Below, in pieces: positions 1 to 9,098 of a stretch of 64,000 nt of DNA (position 1 is the first letter of the stretch; each line of letters opens with the position of its first letter). The DNA lies in contig UBKJ01000017.1 in NCBI GenBank assembly GCA_900465915.1, forward strand, positions 310,001-374,000, written 5' to 3'. Below the pieces are notes generated by a model. It was not told where the DNA came from. It ran no database searches and was given only the letters and a program-made list of their open reading frames with translations. This stretch comes from Hyphomicrobiales bacterium (lineage in GTDB: Bacteria; Pseudomonadota; Alphaproteobacteria; Rhizobiales; Rhizobiaceae). The position numbers were made by a program, and so were the translations under genes.

Positions 1-948
1 CGTCGGCGACGCCGATATCGGCCAGCCGCACCGGCAGGCGGACGGAGCGGCAGAAGTCGCGGACCTTGCGGAACTCCTCTTCCGCGCCGTGCAGCTTGAG
101 GCCGGCCAGCACGCCGATGGCCACCTTCTCGCCGTGCAGGTGATGGTGCACGTCGTCCAGCTCGCACAGGCCGTGATGGATGGCGTGGGCGGCCGCGACG
201 CCGCCGGATTCGAAGCCGACGCCGGAGAGCAGGATATTGGCCTCGACCACCCGCTCCATCGCCGGGCCCGCCTCGCGGGCGTCGCATTCGGCCAGGGCGG
301 CGGCGCCGAATGCGAAGATCGTGTCGCGGCAGAAACGCGCCACCTCATAGGCGAGGCTGACGCCCTGCATCCCCATGCAGTTGAACGCCCCGGATTTGCG
401 GCAGGACTCCGCCTCGTAGAAGGTCGCCAGCGCGTCCCCGATGCCGGCGGCGAGAAAGCGCGCCGGCGCCTGGGCGATCAGCGCCGTGTCGACCAGCACC
501 AGGTCGGGATTGCTCGGCAAAAACGTGTCGTAGGCGACCGATCCGTCGTCGTTATAGACCACGGCCAGGGCGCTGCACGGCGCGTCCGACGCGGCGATGG
601 TCGGAACCACGATCGCCGGCGCGCCGAGGTCGCGCGCCGCCGCCTTGGCGGTGTCGAGCGCCTTGCCGCCGCCCACGCCGACCACGACCCGGGCGTCCAT
701 GGCCCGCGCCTGCGCGACGAGCGCGGCGATCTGGCTTTCCGAGCATTCGCCGCCGTGGCGGACGATGCGGAATTCGGGGCCGCCGGCGAAGGCCGCCTCG
801 ACTTGCGGCCTCAGAAGGTCGAAGACGCCGTTGTCGAGCAGCGCGACCGCCTTGCCGCCGAAGCCCGCCGCCTCCGCGCCGAGCCGCGGCAGAACGCCGG
901 CGCCCTGGATGTAGCGGCCGGGAAAGCGCGCGCCGCGCGGGGTCGGGC

Positions 949-958
<10 letters not shown>
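1..958 (-). CDS. Glycerol dehydrogenase-like iron/zinc-containing alcohol dehydrogenase (3' end cut by window edge)
   Basis: Reading frame from the ATG at 958 runs off the window start without a stop (about 319 codons; the E. coli GldA family is about 367 residues). It shows the NAD-binding GVGGGK loop (residues 94-99) and the three metal ligands D175, H258 and H275, with the same spacing as D171/H254/H271 of GldA. It would oxidise a polyol hydroxyl with NAD. The start overlaps the stop of the upstream SDR gene by 10 bases, so the two are probably translationally coupled. It is the last visible gene of the ABC importer/FGGY kinase operon, which suggests a role in oxidising the imported polyol or a product. 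The true substrate is unknown; glycerol is only the family prototype. Confidence 0.85.
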
Positions 959-1722
<764 letters not shown>

Positions 1723-1728
1723 GGAAGC

Positions 1729-2406
1729 CTATCCTTGTCTGGCGTGCTGTTGGGCGGCCGCGTCGAAAAACGGCTGCAAGGCGGAAAGAAGATCGTCGGG
1801 CGCGGCCATTTCCACGCCGGCGGGGAAAGGCGCGTCGGCCCGGTGCGGCTCCGGCCAGGCGACCACCGTCATTCCGGCCGCCAGGCCCGCCAGCGCGCCG
1901 GGGGCGCTGTCCTCGACGACGAGGCAGTCCTCGGGCGCCGCGCCCAGCAGCCAGCCGCCGCGCAGATAGGGCTCGGCGGCGGGCTTGCCCTCGCGCACGT
2001 CGTTGCGCGTCACGCTGACCAGCCCCGGCCGCTGCAGGCCGACGGCGCGCAGATTGGCGTCCGCCAGCATGCGGTCGGAATTGGAGACGATGGCGTAGGC
2101 GACGCCGGCGCGGTCGAGGAAATCGAGCACCGCCGCCGCGCCCGGCCGCAGCTTCAGCGCCGCCGCGCCGCGGATATAGGCGGCGTATTTGGCCGCGACC
2201 AGCGCGTCGAGATCGGCCGCGAAGCCGGTCTCGCGGCGCAGGGCCTCATGGCAGTCGGCGATGGTCTTGCCGGTCAGGCGCGCCGCGAAACCGTCGGGGA
2301 TTTCGCCGCCGAGCGCCAGCACGGCCTCGATGAAGGTGGCGTGATGCAGCGGCTCGCTGTCGACCAGCGTTCCGTCCATGTCGAAGAGAACGGCGGATTT
2401 CGTCAT
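1729..2406 (-). CDS. HAD-superfamily phosphatase/phosphoglucomutase-like hydrolase
   Basis: 225 residues, starting at an ATG whose ATGA overlaps the stop of the upstream FGGY kinase gene. A longer open frame upstream exists, but it is the kinase gene read in another frame. The four HAD motifs are present: DMDGT with nucleophile Asp9 and Asp11, a Ser in SNSDR (about 109), a Lys in REGKP (about 140) and the acidic VVEDS motif. The helical cap between motifs I and II is the small type of the beta-phosphoglucomutase/sugar phosphatase subfamily. It may act on the phosphorylated product of the neighbouring kinase or remove a toxic sugar phosphate. Substrate is not determinable from sequence. Confidence 0.82.
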   Translation of the reverse strand: MTKSAVLFDMDGTLVDSEPLHHATFIEAVLALGGEIPDGFAARLTGKTIADCHEALRRETGFAADLDALVAAKYAAYIRGAAALKLRPGAAAVLDFLDRAGVAYAIVSNSDRMLADANLRAVGLQRPGLVSVTRNDVREGKPAAEPYLRGGWLLGAAPEDCLVVEDSAPGALAGLAAGMTVVAWPEPHRADAPFPAGVEMAAPDDLLSALQPFFDAAAQQHARQG

Positions 2407-3905
2407 CGGGGCAACCTGTCCAGATCGTCGTAGAGCGCCTGGCTGTGGAAATAGAGCTTCTCGAAGAATTGCTGCATGGGGGCGTAGACCTCGCTCCAGC
2501 GCGGATCGGGCGCGATCTCGGCCGAATAGCGCACCAGCGCCTCGGCCGCCGCCTCCACCCCGCCGTAACGCCCCGTGGCGGCGGCGGTCATGACGGCGCA
2601 GCCGACGAGGCCGCATTCGGCCTCCTGCGGCACGAGGATGGGGATGCCGTAGACGCTGGCCTTGATCTTCAGCCACAATTCCGTCTTGGCGCCGCCGCCG
2701 GAGGCGATCACGCGCCGGAGCGGCGCGCCGGAAATGCGGTCGAGGATGTCGATATGCCGCTTGACCGCGAAGGCGACGCCTTCCAGCACGGCGCGGTGCA
2801 TATGGGCGAGGCCATGAGCCGCGCCGATGCCGAAATATTGCGCCCGCGCGTTGCGATGGTCGCCGAGCCGCTCGCCCGCCAGATAGGGCATGAAGAACAG
2901 CCGGTCCGACCCCGCCGGCGCCTCAGCCGCCTTGGCGACGATGTCCTGATAGGAGACGTGGCCCTCGTGGAAGGCGCGCCGCGCCCAGCGCATGGCGTCG
3001 CCGCCCGATTCCAGCAGCATGAAGGCGCCCCAGTTGCCCTCCACCGTGCCGACATTGCAGACGGCCGGGTCGAGAAGCGGCTTTTCGGCGATCGCGGTGA
3101 TGATGGCCGAGGTGCCCATCACCTCGGAGCCGACGCCCGGCCGGCAGACGCCGGAGCCGAGCAGCGCGACCGGATAGTCCGCCCCGCCGACCAGCACCGG
3201 CGTGCCCTCGCGCAGGCCGGTCTCGCGCGCGGCGGCGGCGGTCACCGCGCCCAGGATCTCGGTCGGGTTGCGCAGCGGCGCGAGCAGGCGCGGCTCGACG
3301 CCGAGCAGCTCCACCATGTGCCGCGACCAGTCGCCGGTGCGCGGGTCCATCAGGAAGCTGGCGCCGCCGTCGTTGCGGTCCATGGCGATCTCGCCGGTGA
3401 GCCGGAGATTGACGTAGTCCTTGGGCATGAGCATGGCCGCCGCGTGGGCGTAGGCGGCCGGGTCGTGGTCGCGCAGCCATTGCAGCTTGAAGCCGGGCCA
3501 GGCGGGCGTGGCCGGATTGGCGCTGTGCGCCATGTAGTCGGCGGGGCGGTGCCGGGCCTCGAAGGCGGTCACGTAGTCGACCGTGCGCTTGTCGTTCCAG
3601 AGCGGGGCGGTGTCGCGCGCCAGCTCGCCGTCGTCGTCGACCAGCACGGCGCCGTGCATCTGGCCGCAGGCGGCCACCGCCACGATGCGCTCGCGCGCGC
3701 CGGGGTTCCTGTCGAGGACCTCGCGGATCGACGCGGCCACGCCGCGCCACCAGTCGGCGGGGCGCTGCTCCGACCAGCCGAATTGCGGCACGATCTGCTC
3801 GTGCTCGCGGGCGGCCAGCGCCACGACGGCGCCGCGGGCGTCCATCAGGGCGGCGCGCACGCTGCCCGTCCCGACGTCGATGGCTAGGGAAAGTTCGTTG
3901 GTCAT
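2403..3905 (-). CDS. FGGY-family carbohydrate kinase (xylulokinase-like)
   Basis: 500 residues, the normal size for FGGY kinases. The N-terminal phosphate-1 motif IDVGTGS (about 9-15) and the GGADYP segment with the likely catalytic Asp243 are visible, as is the C-terminal GGGAKTELW nucleotide-binding stretch near 398-410. The family phosphorylates ketoses or polyols (xylulose, ribulose, erythritol, glycerol). With a ribose-type importer upstream and two polyol dehydrogenases downstream, the simplest reading is phosphorylation of an imported or oxidised ketose. It is translationally coupled to the HAD gene (4-base overlap). Confidence 0.87.
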   Translation of the reverse strand: MTNELSLAIDVGTGSVRAALMDARGAVVALAAREHEQIVPQFGWSEQRPADWWRGVAASIREVLDRNPGARERIVAVAACGQMHGAVLVDDDGELARDTAPLWNDKRTVDYVTAFEARHRPADYMAHSANPATPAWPGFKLQWLRDHDPAAYAHAAAMLMPKDYVNLRLTGEIAMDRNDGGASFLMDPRTGDWSRHMVELLGVEPRLLAPLRNPTEILGAVTAAAARETGLREGTPVLVGGADYPVALLGSGVCRPGVGSEVMGTSAIITAIAEKPLLDPAVCNVGTVEGNWGAFMLLESGGDAMRWARRAFHEGHVSYQDIVAKAAEAPAGSDRLFFMPYLAGERLGDHRNARAQYFGIGAAHGLAHMHRAVLEGVAFAVKRHIDILDRISGAPLRRVIASGGGAKTELWLKIKASVYGIPILVPQEAECGLVGCAVMTAAATGRYGGVEAAAEALVRYSAEIAPDPRWSEVYAPMQQFFEKLYFHSQALYDDLDRLPR

Positions 3906-3932
3906 GGCGTCCCCGCCCGATCGATGAGCGCG

Positions 3933-4904
3933 TTACTTGCGCAGCCAGTTCGACGCATATTGCAGCAGCATGGCGCCGATGATGATGCATCCCATGAACA
4001 CCTGCTGGTGATAGCCGGGGACGCGGGCGAGGTTCATCATATTGGCGATGACGCCGAGGATGATGACGCCGATGAAGGTGTTGAAAGCCCCGCCGCGCCC
4101 GCCCATCAGGCTGGCCCCGCCGATGACGACGGCGGCGATGGCGTCCAGCTCGGCGCCGACGCTGATATTGGCCGAGCCGATGCCGGTGCGGCTGGTGGAG
4201 ATGACGCCGGCGGCCGCCGCCAGCACGCCCGAGATCACGTAGACGGCCAGCGTGTAATGGGCGACCGAGATGCCGGAAAGCCGCACGGCCTCGGCGTTGG
4301 AGCCGATCGCCTTCACGAGGCGGCCGAACCGGGTGAAGGTCAGCACCGCGCCGGCGACGACGAACACAACCGCCATCAGGATCACGGCATAGGGGACGGT
4401 CGCCACCGAGCCGGCGCCGAAGGCGGTGATCGCCGCGCCGGCGTCGCCCATGGTGATGGGCTGGCCGGCGGAGAAGATGAAGGCGAGGCCGCGCGCCACC
4501 GTCATGACCGCGAGCGTGGTCACGAAGGGCGGCAGCTTCATATAGGCGACCAGCACGCCGGAGACGAGGCCGCAGCCCGCGCCCGCCAGAAGTACGCCGC
4601 CGAGCGCCAGGCCGGTCCCGTAATGCTGGACCAGGATCGCCGACAGCACGCTGCCCAGCGCCGCGACGGAGCCGACCGACAGGTCGATGCCGCGCGTCAG
4701 GATGACGAACAGCATGCCCACCGCCATCAGGCTCGGCCCCGCCACCTGGCGCAGCACGTTGATCAGGTTGCGCTCGCTCAGGAACACGTTCGACAGCGAG
4801 GTCGCCACGATCACCACGGCGACGAGGATCGCGATGGTGCCGTAGCGCTGCAGCAGCGCTCCGAGGTTGAAGGATTTCTTCGGCGTTTCGGCAAGTTCGG
4901 TCAC
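3933..4904 (-). CDS. Sugar ABC transporter permease (RbsC/BPD_transp_2 family)
   Basis: Very hydrophobic, about 320 residues with roughly ten membrane segments, typical of the ribose/xylose-type inner-membrane permeases that work as a dimer with one fused double ATPase. The N-terminus is cytoplasmic (ETPKKSFN). I chose the GTG at 4904; a TTG at 4916 (four residues longer) is directly next to the stop of the ATPase gene and is possible. Conserved family segments such as GIDLSVGS and the late GGASLMGGRGG loop are visible. Acts with the ATPase (4917-6428) and binding protein (6606-7586). Confidence 0.86.
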   Translation of the reverse strand: MTELAETPKKSFNLGALLQRYGTIAILVAVVIVATSLSNVFLSERNLINVLRQVAGPSLMAVGMLFVILTRGIDLSVGSVAALGSVLSAILVQHYGTGLALGGVLLAGAGCGLVSGVLVAYMKLPPFVTTLAVMTVARGLAFIFSAGQPITMGDAGAAITAFGAGSVATVPYAVILMAVVFVVAGAVLTFTRFGRLVKAIGSNAEAVRLSGISVAHYTLAVYVISGVLAAAAGVISTSRTGIGSANISVGAELDAIAAVVIGGASLMGGRGGAFNTFIGVIILGVIANMMNLARVPGYHQQVFMGCIIIGAMLLQYASNWLRK

Positions 4905-4916
4905 GGCTTCACCCAA

Positions 4917-6428
4917 TCACTTGACTGCTGCGGACGGGCCGGCCGCGGTCGGATTGACCATGGCGAGCCTGAGCAGATTTTCCTCGGAATAGTCCTCCGG
5001 ACGCAACGCGCCCGTCACCGCGCCCTCACGCATCACGAGGATGCGGTCGCAGAGGCCGAACAGCTCCAGATGCTCGGAGGAGATCACCACGATCGCGCGG
5101 CCTTCCGCCGCCAGCGACTTGATGAGCGAATAGATTTCCGTCTTGGCCCCGACGTCGACGCCGCGCGTCGGCTCGTCGAAGATGAGCACGTCGCCGTCGG
5201 CGTGGAACCATTTGGCCAGCACCACCTTCTGCTGGTTGCCGCCCGAGAGGCTGGAGGCCGGGTCGTCGATGCCGCCGGCCTTGAGCCGCAGGCGCTTGGC
5301 GAGCCGGTCGACGGCGGCGCGCTCGGCCGCGCCCTTGACGAAGCCCAGCGCGTTGACCAGCGGCGACAGCTTGGCCATGGTGGAATTGACGCGGATCGGG
5401 AAATCGAGGATCAGCCCCTGGTCCTTGCGGCTTTCGGGCACCAGCCCGACGCCCGCCTTGACGCCGTCGCGGGGGGTGCGGATCGTCCTTTCCCGCCCGT
5501 GGATGAAGATGCGGCCCGAGCGGGCGCGCTCGGCGCCGAAGACCAGCCGCATCAGTTCGGTGCGGCCGGCGCCGACCAGGCCGCCGAGGCCGACGATCTC
5601 GCCCGCGCGCACCGACAGCGACACGTCGCGGATGCGGGTCCCGTCGGAGAGGTTTTCGATACGCAGGATCTCGTCGCCGATCTTCCGCTCGACGTCGTCG
5701 CCGAACAGCGCCTTCAGCGAGCGGCCGACCATCAGGCGGATGACCTCGTCGACGGTGACGTCGGCGCGGTCGACGGTGGCCACCGAGGCGCCGTCCTTCA
5801 TGACGGTGATGCGGTCGGCGATGCTGAACACCTCGTCCAGCCGGTGCGAGATATAGACGACGCCGACGCCGCGCCCGCGCAGCGTGGCGATGATCTGCAA
5901 AAGGCGGTTGGCGTCGCGCGCCGACAGCACCGCCGTCGGCTCGTCGAACACCATCACCCGCGCGTTGCGCGACAGGGCCTTGGCGATCTCGACCACCTGC
6001 TGGTGGGCGATCGGCAGGTCGCCGACGACGGCGTTGGGGGAGATGGAGAAGCCGAGGCTCTCGATCAGCGCGCTGGCGCGCTTGTTGAGCTCGGGCCAGG
6101 CGATGACGGAGGGCAGCGTCCAGAGGAAGATGTTCTCGGCCACCGTCAGGTCGGTCGCCAGCGCCATCTCCTGGTGGATGACCGCCACGCCCTCGGCCAT
6201 GGCGTCCATGGGGCCGCGGAAATGCCGCTCGGCGCCCCCGACCCGGACCACGCCGGCGGTGGGCGCGAACTCGCCGCCCAAAACGCGCATCAAGGTGGAT
6301 TTGCCGGCGCCGTTCTCGCCCAGAAGGGCGTGGACCTCGCCGGGGCGCAGCGCGAAATCGACGCCGCGCAGCGCGTGGACGCCGCCGAACGACTTGGCTA
6401 TGCCCGTCAGCTCTACAAGATGTTCCAT
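4917..6428 (-). CDS. Sugar ABC transporter ATP-binding protein, double-domain (RbsA/MglA/XylG type)
   Basis: 503 residues with two fused ABC domains. Domain 1 has Walker A GENGAGKST (about 37-45), a divergent signature and Walker B VMVFDEPTA. Domain 2 carries the typical degenerate first loop GLVGAGRTE, signature LSGGNQQK and Walker B VLIFDEPTRG. This architecture is specific to monosaccharide importers of the ribose/galactose type. It is separated from the binding-protein gene by about 180 bases that include a terminator-like hairpin, which would lower its expression relative to the binding protein. Confidence 0.93.
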   Translation of the reverse strand: MEHLVELTGIAKSFGGVHALRGVDFALRPGEVHALLGENGAGKSTLMRVLGGEFAPTAGVVRVGGAERHFRGPMDAMAEGVAVIHQEMALATDLTVAENIFLWTLPSVIAWPELNKRASALIESLGFSISPNAVVGDLPIAHQQVVEIAKALSRNARVMVFDEPTAVLSARDANRLLQIIATLRGRGVGVVYISHRLDEVFSIADRITVMKDGASVATVDRADVTVDEVIRLMVGRSLKALFGDDVERKIGDEILRIENLSDGTRIRDVSLSVRAGEIVGLGGLVGAGRTELMRLVFGAERARSGRIFIHGRERTIRTPRDGVKAGVGLVPESRKDQGLILDFPIRVNSTMAKLSPLVNALGFVKGAAERAAVDRLAKRLRLKAGGIDDPASSLSGGNQQKVVLAKWFHADGDVLIFDEPTRGVDVGAKTEIYSLIKSLAAEGRAIVVISSEHLELFGLCDRILVMREGAVTGALRPEDYSEENLLRLAMVNPTAAGPSAAVK

Positions 6429-6560
6429 ACCATACTTCCAGATCGCGAGGATCCGGGACGCTCCGCCCGATTTTTCCGCCCGCGCGGGACGGGCCGTCCG
6501 GCTTCTCTCAAGAAACTTTCCTGAGAAAACCGGGCCGCCCTCCCCGGACGCTCCCGAAAA

Positions 6561-6590
6561 GCGGCCGGCCCCTCTCCCAGGGTCGGCCGC
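6561..6590 (-). terminator. Terminator-like hairpin between binding-protein and ATPase genes
   Basis: An 11-bp GC-rich stem (GCGGCCGGCCC pairing with GGGTCGGCCGC, one G-U pair) with an 8-base loop. On the minus strand it is followed by TTTT. It lies 15 bases after the stop of the binding-protein gene. Such hairpins commonly stabilise the binding-protein message and let only part of transcription continue into the ATPase and permease genes. Confidence 0.6.
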
Positions 6591-6605
6591 GTGGATCAGC
6601 CGGCC

Positions 6606-7586
6606 TTAGAAGACGGCGTCCGGCTTGTAGTACTTGTCGACGTTGTCCTTGGTGATGGCGACCGGCGTCGTATAGGTGATCTTCGGCGTGTCGGAGGGCA
6701 GCGAGCCGTCGATCGCCTTCTTGGCGAGGTCGACCGCCGTGGAGGCGACCAGCGCCGGGTCGTTGAGGCCCGTCGCGCCGTATTTGCCGTCCTTGATCAT
6801 GGCCATGGCCTCCTTCTGGCCGTCGGCGGCCGCGAGCAGCAGCACGCCGTCCAGATGGTTGGCCTGCTCCAGCGCCTTGCGCGCGCCGAGCACCATGGAG
6901 TCGTTCTCGCCGAGCACGACGTTGACGTTCGGATTGGCGGTGAGGATGTCCTCCATCGCCTTGAGGCCGCCCTCGTTGTTCCACATGCCCCAGCCCTGGC
7001 CGACGACCTCGAAATGCACGCGGCCCTCGTTGCGGAGCTGGCCCTCGACGAGGCCGGCGAGCACGCCGAGACGGCGCTCCTGGCCGACTTCGTTGCCCTT
7101 GTCGCCCGACAGGAGCGCGATCTTGAGGTCCTTGCCCTTGGTCTGGTCGGCGAGCCACTGGCCGACGAGCAGGCCGTTCTGCGAATTGGAGGACTGCACC
7201 AGCGTCACGAAATTGGCGGACGGGTCGAGCGTGGAGTCGATGACGAAAACCTTGACGCCGGCGGCGCTGGCGGCGTTGACGGCCGGCACCAGGCCCTTGC
7301 TGTCGCGCGGATTGATGATGAGGGCGTTGACGCCCTGCGCCACCATGTCCTCGACGTCGGCGACCTGCTTGTTGAGGTCGTTCTGGCCGTCGGCGGTCAG
7401 CACCTCGCAGCCGATCGCCTCGGCGCGCTTCTTGGCCGACGCCTCCTGCGCGGCGAAATAGGGCGCGTCGAGCGTCTTCATGGAAATGCCGATCTTGCAG
7501 TCGGCCGCATGGGCGGCCGCGAGGGCGAGGAACGACGAGGCCACGGCGAGCGACAGCTTCACGGTGACGGATTTCAAGGCTTGCAT
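6606..7586 (-). CDS. Periplasmic sugar-binding protein of ribose-type ABC transporter
   Basis: 326 residues. It starts with a positively charged N-terminus, a hydrophobic core and a probable signal-peptidase I site near AHA-AD (about residue 28). The mature part begins CKIGISMKTLDAPYF, the usual first strand of the periplasmic-binding-protein type 1 fold (Peripla_BP_4). The ATG at 7586 has a GGAGGAG ribosome-binding site 8 bases upstream. It is the first gene of the minus-strand operon and delivers a sugar or polyol to the permease/ATPase pair downstream. The single cysteine at the start of the mature region is not in a lipobox. Confidence 0.9.
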   Translation of the reverse strand: MQALKSVTVKLSLAVASSFLALAAAHAADCKIGISMKTLDAPYFAAQEASAKKRAEAIGCEVLTADGQNDLNKQVADVEDMVAQGVNALIINPRDSKGLVPAVNAASAAGVKVFVIDSTLDPSANFVTLVQSSNSQNGLLVGQWLADQTKGKDLKIALLSGDKGNEVGQERRLGVLAGLVEGQLRNEGRVHFEVVGQGWGMWNNEGGLKAMEDILTANPNVNVVLGENDSMVLGARKALEQANHLDGVLLLAAADGQKEAMAMIKDGKYGATGLNDPALVASTAVDLAKKAIDGSLPSDTPKITYTTPVAITKDNVDKYYKPDAVF

Positions 7587-7640
7587 CCGGGTATCTCCTC
7601 CTGGTGAACGATCGGCTCCGACCGACCAATCTGAATTTGG

Positions 7641-7663
7641 GTAGCGTAATTACACAAAATTAC
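7641..7663 (-). promoter_or_regulatory. Putative RpiR-type operator, site 1 (minus-strand operon side)
   Basis: The 23-base site begins GTAGCGTAATTACA and continues with AAAATTAC; an inner GTAATT...AATTAC dyad is visible. It is an inverted, imperfect copy of site 2 at 7745-7767. It sits 55 bases before the start of the sugar-binding-protein gene. The MurR/RpiR regulator encoded at 11906-12796 is the obvious candidate to bind it. The assignment is inference from symmetry and position. Confidence 0.5.
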
Positions 7664-7744
7664 CGTGTCAACAAATTAAACGACAGGAATAGGCTGATTT
7701 TAGCAGAAAAATATCTGTTTCAACCCCATTGATTGTCGACTTCC

Positions 7745-7767
7745 TATAATTTATGTAATTTCACTAC
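7745..7767 (+). promoter_or_regulatory. Putative RpiR-type operator, site 2, overlapping a -10 box
   Basis: The reverse complement reads GTAGTGAAATTACATAAATT, matching site 1 at most positions. It starts with TATAAT (7745-7750), a consensus -10 hexamer for the plus-strand operon; no good -35 hexamer lies 17 bases upstream. A repressor bound here would cover the -10 box. The start codon chosen for the first gene is 17 bases downstream of the site. Confidence 0.5.
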
Positions 7768-7783
7768 CAAAATGGAGGATCAC

Positions 7784-8407
7784 ATGCTGCGTGAACCAGT
7801 ATCGAGCGTCGTCAATCCGCAAAAGGGCGGAATGAGCGGCAATACGGGGCGCTACGAAAAGCGCCTGGCCGACCTCGCCGGGCTCTATCGCGACGAAAAG
7901 GCCTTCGAGGCGCTCCTCGGCGAGCTCGGCGACACGGTCGTCTACGACGTCGAGGACTTCAAGCCGGGCGACCGGAGCGGCGACCTCATCTACGGCGTCA
8001 CCCGCATGAGCCCGGGCCGCGTCGGCGACGAGTTCTTCCTCACCCGCGGCCATATCCACGCCAAGGCGGACCGGCCGGAAATCTATTACGGCCAGGGCGG
8101 CCACGGCCTGATGCAGCTCGAATCGCCCGCCGGCGAGACGCGCATCGTGGAGATTTCGGCGCAGACCATCTGCTACGTGCCGCCGTTCTGGATCCACCGC
8201 TCGATCAATGTCGGCGAGACCGACCTCGTCATGGTCTTCGCCTATCCCTCCGACAGCGGCCAGGACTACGGCGTCATCGAGCGGTCGAACGGCATGCGCC
8301 ACCGCGTGGTCGCCAAGGCCGGCGGCGGCTGGGAGCTGGTCGAGAACCCCGACTACAAGCCGCGCGACGCCGCCACCGTCGAGGCGCTGACGCGCCCCTG
8401 CGCATAG
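7784..8407 (+). CDS. Cupin-type glucose-6-phosphate isomerase family protein
   Basis: 207 residues. I placed the start at the ATG at 7784 because GGAGGA (7774-7779) lies the right distance upstream; earlier in-frame ATGs at 7733 and 7772 fall in the promoter and the ribosome-binding site. It contains the cupin metal motif TRGHIHAK...E...GQGGHG and the later PPFWIHRSINVG histidine, as in the archaeal-type phosphoglucose isomerase family (PF06560). That enzyme isomerises glucose-6-P and fructose-6-P, but homologues in sugar operons may isomerise other aldose/ketose phosphates. First gene of the plus-strand operon. Confidence 0.83.
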   Translation: MLREPVSSVVNPQKGGMSGNTGRYEKRLADLAGLYRDEKAFEALLGELGDTVVYDVEDFKPGDRSGDLIYGVTRMSPGRVGDEFFLTRGHIHAKADRPEIYYGQGGHGLMQLESPAGETRIVEISAQTICYVPPFWIHRSINVGETDLVMVFAYPSDSGQDYGVIERSNGMRHRVVAKAGGGWELVENPDYKPRDAATVEALTRPCA

Positions 8408-8444
8408 GCCGCCGTCCCCCGCCATTTCCATCGAGGAGCCCGTA

Positions 8445-9098
8445 ATGAGCAACCCAATCGAACTGATCGCCAGCCTCGGCGTGGTGCCGGTCATCGCGAT
8501 CGAGCGCGCCGAGCACGCCGTCCCGCTGGCCGACGCGCTGCTGGAAGGCGGCCTGCCGGTCGCCGAGATCACCTTCCGCACCGCCGCCGCGGCCGACGTG
8601 CTGGCCGCCATCCGCGACGCGCGGCCGGAGCTGTGCATCGGCGCGGGAACGATACTCGACGCCGACAACCTCGGCCGCGCCATCGGCAGCGGCGCGCGCT
8701 TCGGCCTCGCGCCCGGCTACGACCCGCGCATCGTCGAGGCCGCCGGCGCGGCCGGCCTGCCCTTCTGCCCCGGCGTCATGACGCCGACCGACCTGACGCT
8801 CGCCGCCGCGCAGGGCGTGCGGCTGGCGAAGTTCTTCCCCGCCGGCGTCGCGGGCGGGCCGAAGGCGCTGGCCGGGATCGCCGCGCCCTTCGCGCATCTG
8901 GGCCTGCGCTTCATCCCCACCGGCGGCGTGACGGAGGCCACCATCGGCGACTGGCTGGCGATCAGGCAGGTCGTCGCCGTCGGCGGCACCTGGATCGCCA
9001 AGACCGAGGACATCCGCGAGGGCCGCTTCGCCGAGATCGCCAGGAACGCCGCCAGCGCGGTCAGGACCGCCCGCCAAGCCCTGGAGAAACGCGCATGA
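8445..9098 (+). CDS. 2-dehydro-3-deoxy-phosphogluconate (KDPG)-type aldolase
   Basis: 217 residues, class I aldolase of the Eda family. Glu41 in VAEITFRT corresponds to the general base and Lys129 in RLAKFFPAG to the Schiff-base lysine. The GTIL, CPGVMTP and PTGGV segments of the TIM barrel are all present. It splits a 2-keto-3-deoxy (phospho)sugar acid to pyruvate plus an aldehyde, implying that the pathway encoded here passes through a 2-keto-3-deoxy acid. The stop overlaps the next start (ATGA). It could be a KDPG, KDPGal or KHG enzyme. Confidence 0.87.
   Translation: MSNPIELIASLGVVPVIAIERAEHAVPLADALLEGGLPVAEITFRTAAAADVLAAIRDARPELCIGAGTILDADNLGRAIGSGARFGLAPGYDPRIVEAAGAAGLPFCPGVMTPTDLTLAAAQGVRLAKFFPAGVAGGPKALAGIAAPFAHLGLRFIPTGGVTEATIGDWLAIRQVVAVGGTWIAKTEDIREGRFAEIARNAASAVRTARQALEKRA

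Noticed and set aside
3924..6524. Very long plus-strand open frame opposite the sugar permease and ATPase genes
   Set aside because: It is the antisense of strongly conserved ABC transporter genes; the His/Asp/Arg-rich product is the usual result of reading high-GC codons backwards.
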